Both the position numbers and the translations under genes were made by a program. The notes under the pieces are model-generated. The model was not told where the DNA came from and made no database searches. It saw nothing but the letters and a program-made list of their open reading frames with translations. Shown in pieces: positions 21,300 to 29,132 of a DNA stretch of 35,246 nt. Location of the stretch: assembly GCA_013151175.1 (NCBI GenBank), contig JAADIV010000117.1:1-35246 (forward strand), in the 5' to 3' direction. The DNA is from Deltaproteobacteria bacterium. Its GTDB lineage: Bacteria > Desulfobacterota > Desulfobulbia > Desulfobulbales > VMSU01. Position 1 is the first letter of the stretch. Every line of letters begins with the position of its first letter.

Positions 21300-21890
21300 A
21301 TGCAAAAGCCAACAATAACAACCAATCTGGCCGCCCTCGCCTCCCTCTATGAAGAGATGCAGGAGGCCTATGAGCAAACTGCCAGACTGCTTGATTTTTC
21401 CTGCCACGGCTGCCCGGATAATTGCTGTGACAGCTATTTTCTCCATCACACCTATATCGAGTGGGCCTATTTGCGGGTGGGCCTTTTCAAACTTACTCAG
21501 AAAAAGCGGGATAAATATCTGGCGCGGGCGGCAGACTACGATAAGCAATGTGAGCTTGATCTAGCCGCAGGACGACGACCGGAGATCATGTGCCCGGTTA
21601 ACGACAAAGGCCGCTGCGGCCTGTATGACCACCGTCTGTTGATCTGCCGCCTGCACGGCGTACCAGGCGGTATGACCATGCCAAATGGTCAACAGCGCAG
21701 TTTCCCCGGCTGCTTCCGCTGTCAGGAAATTACCGCCGACCGCCGGAATGTCACGGCCATGGATCGCACCCTGTTTTTTAAAAAGATGCTGCAATTGGAG
21801 CGTAAATTCACCGGCCCCCGCCCGCAAGCCCCACCAAAGGTAAAAATGACCCTGGCCCGGATGCTGCTCACCCCACCGCCTAACTTCTAA
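21300..21890 (+). CDS. YkgJ-like cysteine-cluster protein (putative zinc/iron-chelating)
   Basis: CHGCPDNCCDSYF, CPVNDKGRCGLYDHRLLICRLHGVP, CFRCQ. Confidence 0.75.
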   Translation: MQKPTITTNLAALASLYEEMQEAYEQTARLLDFSCHGCPDNCCDSYFLHHTYIEWAYLRVGLFKLTQKKRDKYLARAADYDKQCELDLAAGRRPEIMCPVNDKGRCGLYDHRLLICRLHGVPGGMTMPNGQQRSFPGCFRCQEITADRRNVTAMDRTLFFKKMLQLERKFTGPRPQAPPKVKMTLARMLLTPPPNF

Positions 21891-23226
21891 TCATCTCGGC
21901 AATCTGAAAGGCAATCTCCAGGCTCTGCTCGGCATTAAGACGCGGATCGCAGTTGGTCAGGTAGTTTTCCTGCAGGTTTTTGTCCATAATATTACGACCG
22001 CCGCCCGTGCATTCGGTAACATTTTCACCCGTCAATTCAAAATGGATGCCACCGGGGATGGTACCCTCGGCCAGATGAATCTCAAAAAATCGCCGTATTT
22101 CCTGAAGAATATCATTAAAATTCCTGGTCTTGTGCTTAGTTTCGGCGGTATAGGTGTTGCCGTGCATGGGATCACAGCTCCAGAGCAGATTATACCCCTC
22201 TCCTTTGAGATTCCTCAGCAGGGACGGCAGATATTTATCAATTTTTCCGGCCCCAAATCTGGTTATCAGGGTTAGACGCCCTGGCTCGTTTTGCGGATTT
22301 AATTTATCTATAATCCGCTTCAACTCATCAATGTCATGATTGGGGCCAACCTTCATACCGAGGGGATTTAATACCCCGCTGAGAAACTCAATATGCGCCC
22401 CATCAAGCTGACGGGTGCGGTCACCAATCCACAGCATATGCGCACTGCAGTCATACCAGAGACCAGTAGTGGAGTCCTGCCTGGTCAGGGCCTCTTCATA
22501 GCCCAGTAACAGAGCCTCATGCGAGGTGAAGAAACTTGCCTGATTCAGTAGCGGCCCTTCCACATCCAGGCCGATTACCTCCATAAAATGCAAGGCTCGA
22601 TCAATCTGCCTGGCCAGACGTTCGTATGAACGCCCCATGGGTGAGGTTTTTATGAACTCGTTATTCCAGGCAGTAACCCGGTTCAATGCTGCGTAGCCAC
22701 CCTTGGTAAAGGCCCGCAGGAGATTCATGGTGGAGGCTGCCAGATAATAGCCCTTTACCATTCGGCTCGGATCCGGAGTTCTGGCCTCCGGTGTCGGCAC
22801 CGGGCTATTGACCATATCACCACGATAACTGGAAAGTTCAATACCATTGACGTTTTCGGTGTCTGATGAGCGGGGCTTGGCATATTGCCCGGCGATTCTC
22901 CCGACCTTGATTACCGGTTTACCACCGGCATAACTCAAGATCACCGCCATTTGGAGAATTACCTTCAAACTCTCCCTGATGCCAGGCGCCGTGCAATTGT
23001 CAAAATCTTCCGAACAATCACCACCCTGCAATAAAAAAGCCCGCCCCTGAGACGCATCCCCCAGAAGCTGTTTCAACGCCCTGATTTCACCGGCAAATAC
23101 CAACGGCGGCAATTTACTTATGGTGGCCAGAGACGCTTGCAGCTCATCCTTATCCGGCCATTTTGGCTGTTGTAAGACAGGATAATTCTGCCAGCTTGAC
23201 CTTGTCCATGTGCTAGTTTTTGTCAT
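21880..23226 (-). CDS. Class II (plant-type) 3-deoxy-7-phosphoheptulonate synthase
   Basis: LPPLVFAGEIRALKQLLGDASQGRAFLLQGGDCSEDFDNC, KVGRIAGQYAKPRSS, WSCDPMHGNT, GGIHFELTGENVTEC; aaggag RBS before ATG at 23226. Confidence 0.96.
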   Translation of the reverse strand: MTKTSTWTRSSWQNYPVLQQPKWPDKDELQASLATISKLPPLVFAGEIRALKQLLGDASQGRAFLLQGGDCSEDFDNCTAPGIRESLKVILQMAVILSYAGGKPVIKVGRIAGQYAKPRSSDTENVNGIELSSYRGDMVNSPVPTPEARTPDPSRMVKGYYLAASTMNLLRAFTKGGYAALNRVTAWNNEFIKTSPMGRSYERLARQIDRALHFMEVIGLDVEGPLLNQASFFTSHEALLLGYEEALTRQDSTTGLWYDCSAHMLWIGDRTRQLDGAHIEFLSGVLNPLGMKVGPNHDIDELKRIIDKLNPQNEPGRLTLITRFGAGKIDKYLPSLLRNLKGEGYNLLWSCDPMHGNTYTAETKHKTRNFNDILQEIRRFFEIHLAEGTIPGGIHFELTGENVTECTGGGRNIMDKNLQENYLTNCDPRLNAEQSLEIAFQIAEMIRS

Positions 23227-23824
23227 TATTTTTATCTCCTTCGTAACCACCTTCCCGGGCCGAGGGCAAGGCACAAGCGCCGCCGACACAACATTCCTCC
23301 TGGTCAAAGGTGTTTAAAATACGGAATTCACGCTCCCGTTTTGCTCCGGCAGGGGGCGAGGCGAATTCACAGCCCGCAAGCAAGCTCAGAGCCTCTTCTC
23401 TGGTGGGAATTCCCGCCAGACCCCGCGCCAGAACCTGTCCCCGGCCAGTCTCTAAAAATTCAGCGTCTTCACCGTTGGTAACCACGGCGTAAGGTATTTG
23501 ATATTCAGGGTGCAGCACCCTGGCGGCGGCTATGGCCGAGCGTTCACGGGTTACCAGTGAACCTGGGCCATAGCGCAGAACAACAAGCCGCTGTCCCGCC
23601 AGATTTATCACCAGATCAATCGTTGAGACAACAAAATTATGATTGAATAAGGTCTCTATCCGCAGGCGTGGAATCAGCTCATCTCTGCTGTAACCCTTTG
23701 CAGTCACCAGAAAACGGGCAATTTTCTGCCGATAGCGTTCATCGTCCGTGTCAACGATGGATTGGCCGCTGAGATAATCCACCAGTGTCCCATAGATCAT
23801 ATGATGACTAGGGATATCGGCCAT
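23213..23824 (-). CDS. Stand-alone HsdR N-terminal-domain (HSDR_N_2)-like protein
   Basis: YRQKIARFLVTAKGYSRDELIPR...STIDLVINLAGQRLVVLRYGPGSLVTRERSAIAAARVL; C-terminal EECCVGGAC. Overlaps the next gene by 14 bp. Confidence 0.65.
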   Translation of the reverse strand: MADIPSHHMIYGTLVDYLSGQSIVDTDDERYRQKIARFLVTAKGYSRDELIPRLRIETLFNHNFVVSTIDLVINLAGQRLVVLRYGPGSLVTRERSAIAAARVLHPEYQIPYAVVTNGEDAEFLETGRGQVLARGLAGIPTREEALSLLAGCEFASPPAGAKREREFRILNTFDQEECCVGGACALPSAREGGYEGDKNNDKN

Positions 23825-23835
23825 TGCTTCGCCGC

Positions 23836-24729
23836 TTATAATTCCAACCAGGATTCAGAAAATACCGATTTGCCGGTCAGAACATTGTAGGTCTTGTAAT
23901 GTTGCAATTCGCTCTCTGACAATTTACCCAGATCTGGTTCATTGCCGTCCATCATGCCGAATACAAGGTCAACCAAATTCTGACGCTGACCGGTGGCAAT
24001 GGCCATCAACTCCGGATCATAGGCGTTGACAATGGCGGTTTGCAAGCCGTTCTGCATCAACATAATCAGATAAGTGCGATCCAGATATTTACGCAGATGA
24101 TCGGCGACACCATTGGAGACATTGGAGAGACCGATGGTGGAACTGGCACCGGGGGCAATATCCTGCACCATACTCATAAATTCCAGCCCGGAATTTATCT
24201 GGTCAACTCCAAGGGTGATGGGAGTAGCAATGGGATCGAAAAACATCTTCTCGTTGGGAATACCCGCTTCGCTCAGAGCCATCATCAGATCAACCGCCAT
24301 GGCCGCCCTTTCGTTTGAATCACGGGGCATACCGTCCGGCCCCCAAAGCAGAGCGACAACATTACAGCCCATCTCGGCGGCCACCGGGATTAATTTTTCC
24401 ATTCTCTCCGGCTGAGCGGAAATAGAGTTCATCAAGGCCCCCGCCTTATTTTTGACCGCCTTGAAACCGGCGGCCATGGCATCGGTATTGGTGGTATCCA
24501 GACACAGAGGGGTATCGGTTACAGCCTGCACTGTTTCAACCACCCAGGGCAGCAACTCGACCCCGTCCTTACGGGCCGGGCCGATGTTGAGATCCAGGAA
24601 GGCCGCACCGGCGGCACTTTCCTCTTTGGCCATTTCCTGAACAGGCCCGGCCTCTCTGGCCTTCATGGCGGTGCCACTTCTGGTTCCCATGATATTGATA
24701 CTCTCGGCAATGGGTTTAATCTGGGTCAT
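23836..24729 (-). CDS. acsE: Methyltetrahydrofolate:corrinoid/iron-sulfur protein methyltransferase (AcsE-like)
   Basis: Pterin-binding fold: FLDLNIGPARKDGVELLPWVVETVQAVTDTPLCLDTTN, MNSISAQPERMEKLIPVAAEMGCNVVALLWG, STIGLSNVSNG. Confidence 0.85.
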   Translation of the reverse strand: MTQIKPIAESINIMGTRSGTAMKAREAGPVQEMAKEESAAGAAFLDLNIGPARKDGVELLPWVVETVQAVTDTPLCLDTTNTDAMAAGFKAVKNKAGALMNSISAQPERMEKLIPVAAEMGCNVVALLWGPDGMPRDSNERAAMAVDLMMALSEAGIPNEKMFFDPIATPITLGVDQINSGLEFMSMVQDIAPGASSTIGLSNVSNGVADHLRKYLDRTYLIMLMQNGLQTAIVNAYDPELMAIATGQRQNLVDLVFGMMDGNEPDLGKLSESELQHYKTYNVLTGKSVFSESWLEL

Positions 24730-24756
24730 TGTTTCCTCCTGATTTTTCTTTTTATA

Positions 24757-24912
24757 TAACTGCTCACAGGGTACCGAACCTGCTTCGTTATCGCCCTGCT
24801 CACGTACAGGGAGTACGCTTCGCAGGACGATGCCTCACATCTCCGGCACCCTGTAAGCAGTTACAAGTCCTGTGGTTATTGATATTAAGGTACCTACGGG
24901 GTGAGTAGTTAC
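24757..24912. mobile_element. MITE-like palindromic element, copy 2
   Basis: Same element as 7792-7945; flanking 9-bp direct repeat ctttttata at 24748-24756 and 24913-24921. Confidence 0.85.
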
Positions 24913-24996
24913 CTTTTTATATTAAAACCGCGATAGTAATGATAAAAATATGAACTTCGAAAAATAGCGTGAATGGCCGATATTGTCAAAGTTTTT

Positions 24997-25773
24997 TCAA
25001 CGCAACCACTTTTTTTTCATGAATTTTACCGCAGCCGGCAGTGAAAATGGCCGGCCGGCCAGACGAGGATCATAACGCAGAGGATTGGTATGAAGAACCG
25101 TGGCGGCATGAATATAAAAATTATGCCAACCCGCTTTTTTGGCTCTGAGCGCGTATTCCATATCGGCAAAATAGGGCGGCATGGCCGCATCCGGCAGGCC
25201 AATATCTTCAATCAGTTCCCGCCGGATAATTTTAGCGCCACTCCAAAGCCAATCGACCTCCGCATCGGCCTTATAAGCAAAAAATGGCGCCAAATGTTTA
25301 TCGTGCCTGCCGCTATAGCCAGAAGTCCTGGGTAAAAATTGCCGCACCAGGGAAAAAAGAGAATGAAAAGCCCGGACGGTGCGCTCCGGCTTACCGTAGG
25401 CATCAATAATACGGGGAGCGGCAAGGCCCGCGTACGGATTGTCGTCCATGAACTCCACCAAACGCAGGAGGCATTGCGGCTGTATCTGAACATCATGACT
25501 AACAACCATAATATAGCGCCCGGCGGCCAGGGCCGCAGCCTGATTACAGGCCCCTACCTCCGTTTCTCCGGGCAGGGCGAAGATATTCAAGGCCGGGAAC
25601 TCACTCAGCAGCGCTGAGTCGCTGTCCCCGCCGCGATTGACAAGAAAGATTTCAATTGCCACGGGATCAGCGGTCTCAGCTAAAGAACACAGTAAACTGC
25701 GGGCCGCCGGTGGCTGCCACTTGATGGCGGTGCAAACCGTTATATCCGGCTGAATATGCGGCGGAGATTCCAA
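24997..25773 (-). CDS. Glycosyltransferase family 2
   Basis: GACNQAAALAAGRYIMVVSHDVQIQPQCLLRLVEFMDDNP, WLWSGAKIIRRELIEDIGLPD, YFADMEYALRAKKAGW. Confidence 0.85.
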   Translation of the reverse strand: MESPPHIQPDITVCTAIKWQPPAARSLLCSLAETADPVAIEIFLVNRGGDSDSALLSEFPALNIFALPGETEVGACNQAAALAAGRYIMVVSHDVQIQPQCLLRLVEFMDDNPYAGLAAPRIIDAYGKPERTVRAFHSLFSLVRQFLPRTSGYSGRHDKHLAPFFAYKADAEVDWLWSGAKIIRRELIEDIGLPDAAMPPYFADMEYALRAKKAGWHNFYIHAATVLHTNPLRYDPRLAGRPFSLPAAVKFMKKKWLR

Positions 25774-25801
25774 AATATATTCCCTTTATGGTGCCGCTCC
25801 C

Positions 25802-27730
25802 TCAGGTAGTTAAGGCCCTCTGCACCGATGGAAATAGCGCCATATTGGTGTGGGGCAGAAACAGAGCGGCCATGTAGTGGCTCATAAATTTATGGTTTTC
25901 ACTAAGCTCCATATTGGTCATTAAACTGCTGACCTGATTACGCTCCCGAAAACGTTTATGATCAACCAGGCTGATCTGCGCGCCCATCAACGAAGCGTTG
26001 CCCAGGTAATAGAAGCGTTCCCGGTCAATATCGGGCAGCAGGCCGATGGATATGGCACGCTCCAGATCAATATAGGCCCCGAAATTCCCGGCCAGGATGA
26101 CCCGTTCCAAATCAGTAAACCCCATTCCCACCGTTTCAAGCAGGCTCACATAACCGGCGAACATAGCCCCCTTGGCCCTGATCAGATTGTCAAGATCCAC
26201 CTCGGTTATGACTATATCCTCACCGAGCATGGTGTTTTTGGCCCAGGCCAGGACATATTCAAAATTATCAACACCCTCTCTGATTCTGGGGTGATTCAGG
26301 CTACGGTTGAACTTGCCCTGCTGATCAATAACTCCGGCATCAAACAATTCGGCGGCAATGCTGATGAGACCGGAGCCGCAGATACCGCAGGGCTTGCTGT
26401 GACCAATAGTAATAATCATCGGATCCAGGGTATCAGGATCAAGGTGAAAATTTTCGATGGCACCGGCTGAGGCCCGCATACCGTACTTAATACCGCCGCC
26501 CTCAAAGGCCGGGCCAGCCGAACAGGCGGCACAGATCATCCAATCGCTGTTGCCGACAACAATTTCACCATTGGTGCCAATATCAATAAATAGAGTAACT
26601 TCAGAACTTTTATGCATCTGACAGGCATGTACCCCGGAGGTGATATCGCCCCCCACGTAACTGGCCACAGAGGGGTAAAGAAAGAGACGCACCGATGGAT
26701 GGGCATCAATCCCTATTGCCGCCGCCCTGGTCAGGGGCATCTGATTACATATGGGCACATAGGGCGTTTCTCTGATGAACTTGGGGTTCAAACCCAGCAG
26801 CAGATGGGCCATGACAGTATTACCCGCCGCCATGATATAGGTGATATCTCGGGCGGCAATGCCCTGTTTACCGCAGACAGAGGCGATGATCTGATTGATG
26901 GAGCCTACCACCTTTTCCCGCAGGGCCTGCAAACCACCGGGCCGCTGCGAATAGATGATTCGGGAAATTACGTCTTCACCATAGCCGATTTGGCCGTTAT
27001 AACACGAGGCATCGGCTAACACCTTGCCGGTATTAAGATCCAACAGAATACCGCCCAGAGTTGTGGTGCCAATATCCAGGGCAAGGCCATAAAATTCGCC
27101 CGTAGTATCACCCGCCTCCACGGCAATAATACGATCCGGCTCCTCAGGCCGTTTACCGCGCAACATGATGACCGTTACCTGCCAGTCTGCCTGGCGCAGA
27201 ATAAAGGGCAGCTCCTGCAACAGAGCAGGGTGGTCATAGGTGGGTTCCTCGCAGTCGTAACAGCCCTTTTTGATTGCCCGCATCAGTCGTTGGAGATCCG
27301 GCGCGTTGTCCTCGGCGGTGGGCGGATCGAGTTGCAAAAAACGCTTTTCCACCGGGGGATCAACATCCCATTTCCCCACCAGGGAATCCAGGCTGCGGGC
27401 CGGTATGGCCCGGGTGGTTTTGGGCTTACGCTTCAGGGCGGTGCCATCGGCCCTGGTCTTGACTGGAACCTGAACTTCCAAATCGCCGGTAATGGTTGAT
27501 GAACAGGCTAGTTGATAGCCCTGAGCCCGTTCCCCGGCCGTGATTTTATGACCTTTTTCGGTGGGCGCGGTGCCTGCCAATATTTTGACCTTGCATTTAC
27601 CGCAGACCCCTTCACCGCCACAAAAGGCGTGAATATAAACCCCGGCCCTGGCCGCCACATCCAAAAGATTTTCCCCCTTGGCCGCCGCAACTTTGATATT
27701 ATCCGGTAAAAAATGTACAGTGTATTCCAT
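25802..27730 (-). CDS. acsV: ASKHA-domain corrinoid activation protein with N-terminal [2Fe-2S] domain (AcsV/RACo-like, DUF4445)
   Basis: AGVYIHAFCGGEGVCGKCKVKILAG ferredoxin motif; GLALDIGTTTLGGILLDL; LFIDIGTNGEIVVGN; LAGNFGAYIDLERAISIGLLPD. Confidence 0.85.
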   Translation of the reverse strand: MEYTVHFLPDNIKVAAAKGENLLDVAARAGVYIHAFCGGEGVCGKCKVKILAGTAPTEKGHKITAGERAQGYQLACSSTITGDLEVQVPVKTRADGTALKRKPKTTRAIPARSLDSLVGKWDVDPPVEKRFLQLDPPTAEDNAPDLQRLMRAIKKGCYDCEEPTYDHPALLQELPFILRQADWQVTVIMLRGKRPEEPDRIIAVEAGDTTGEFYGLALDIGTTTLGGILLDLNTGKVLADASCYNGQIGYGEDVISRIIYSQRPGGLQALREKVVGSINQIIASVCGKQGIAARDITYIMAAGNTVMAHLLLGLNPKFIRETPYVPICNQMPLTRAAAIGIDAHPSVRLFLYPSVASYVGGDITSGVHACQMHKSSEVTLFIDIGTNGEIVVGNSDWMICAACSAGPAFEGGGIKYGMRASAGAIENFHLDPDTLDPMIITIGHSKPCGICGSGLISIAAELFDAGVIDQQGKFNRSLNHPRIREGVDNFEYVLAWAKNTMLGEDIVITEVDLDNLIRAKGAMFAGYVSLLETVGMGFTDLERVILAGNFGAYIDLERAISIGLLPDIDRERFYYLGNASLMGAQISLVDHKRFRERNQVSSLMTNMELSENHKFMSHYMAALFLPHTNMALFPSVQRALTT

Positions 27731-27854
27731 TGATTTTTGCTTTCTAATAAATATTTATCCCTGTATAGTTCGTGAAACTCCTGCTGCGTCTTGCAAGTCG
27801 CACGATAATGGAGTTTTTATAACAGAAATACAGCTATAAGGCACTAAACAAAAA

Positions 27855-29126
27855 ATGACATTGGTAAAGAGAATTAAGGTTCCCACCGCAGCTGGTATTG
27901 TCCAATTTGAGGTTACGCCGGCCGATTACCAGGCCAATCTGACCAGGGTGCAGAATTCCCTGGCCCGGCTCCAGCCCACTCCCGGTACCCTCGTTGTTCT
28001 GCCGGAATTATGGGGCGGCGGCTTTGCCTATGCTGACCTGATCAATCTGGCGCGCCGGTCTCCTGAGCTACTTGATAGCCTGCGGCAGCTAGCCGCAAAT
28101 TACGATATTATCATTGCCGGTTCTCTGTGGGAGGAAGACGGCGGCGCATATTTTAACACCCTGTTTGTAAGCGGCGCTGCCGGGATTATGGGCCAATACC
28201 GCAAGCAGCATCTTTTCGAACCGATGGCAGAAGACCGCCATTTACAACCCGGTTGCAACCCGTCTCCCATTACAACACCTTACGGTCTCTGCGCCGGTCT
28301 GGTCTGTTATGATCTGCGTTTCCCGGAGCTTACGGCCTCGCAGGTTGGCCGGGGAGCGGCCTGCATAATTGTAACGGCCCAGTGGCCGGCGGCCCGTCTC
28401 GGCCACTGGCAGACGCTGCTCCAGGCCAGAGCCATCGAAAATCAGGCCTTTGTAGTGGCCTGTAACAGTTCCGGCATAGCCGGCGGCATTAAATTCGCCG
28501 GCCATTCAATGATCATCGCACCCGATGGCTCAGTCCTGCGTGAAGCCGGGAACACAGAGACAGAATTTATAGCAAAACTGGACGGCCAAATACTAGAGGC
28601 TGTAAGAACGGACTTTAATACCGTAGCGCCAGCACCGTATCACCCTGCCGCCCGTGCCAAGATTCTGAGCCGCAAGGATTTACAGCAGCATATTGCTATG
28701 TTGCGGGCCATTGGTAAACGGGTGGTTTTCACCAACGGCTGCTTTGATATCATCCATCAAGGCCATACCACCTACCTTGAGGAGGCCAGGCGCCAGGGCG
28801 ATTGTCTGGTGGTGGGCCTAAACAGCGATGCCTCCGTCCGGGCAATAAAAGGCCCGGAGCGGCCGGTAAATTCGGCAGACAGCAGGGCTGTAGTGCTAGC
28901 CGCCCTGGGCTGCGTGGATTACATCTCTATTTTTGCGGAGGAAACACCTCTCGACTTGATAAAGACTGTGAGGCCGGATATTCTGGTCAAGGGAGCAGAC
29001 TGGCCGGTAGAGAAGATTGTCGGAGCCAGGGAGGTTATGGCTCGGGGCGGCCGGGTCATTAATATTCCAACCGTGCGGGGATTTTCCACCACCAGTACGA
29101 TCGGGGCGATCAGGGAGCGGAGCTAG
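27855..29126 (+). CDS. Fusion: nitrilase-superfamily amidohydrolase + RfaE2-like heptose-1-phosphate adenylyltransferase
   Basis: N-half with E (LPELWGG), K (YRKQHLFEP) and C (VCYDLRFPE) triad; C-half RVVFTNGCFDIIHQGHTTYLEEARRQGDCLVVGLNSDASVRAIKGPERPVNSADSRAVVLAALGCVDYISIF...VKGADWPVEKIVGA. Confidence 0.92.
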   Translation: MTLVKRIKVPTAAGIVQFEVTPADYQANLTRVQNSLARLQPTPGTLVVLPELWGGGFAYADLINLARRSPELLDSLRQLAANYDIIIAGSLWEEDGGAYFNTLFVSGAAGIMGQYRKQHLFEPMAEDRHLQPGCNPSPITTPYGLCAGLVCYDLRFPELTASQVGRGAACIIVTAQWPAARLGHWQTLLQARAIENQAFVVACNSSGIAGGIKFAGHSMIIAPDGSVLREAGNTETEFIAKLDGQILEAVRTDFNTVAPAPYHPAARAKILSRKDLQQHIAMLRAIGKRVVFTNGCFDIIHQGHTTYLEEARRQGDCLVVGLNSDASVRAIKGPERPVNSADSRAVVLAALGCVDYISIFAEETPLDLIKTVRPDILVKGADWPVEKIVGAREVMARGGRVINIPTVRGFSTTSTIGAIRERS

Positions 29127-29132
29127 TACCTT

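Noticed and set aside
25958-26470. 170-aa plus-strand ORF
   Set aside because: Antisense to the acsV-like gene.
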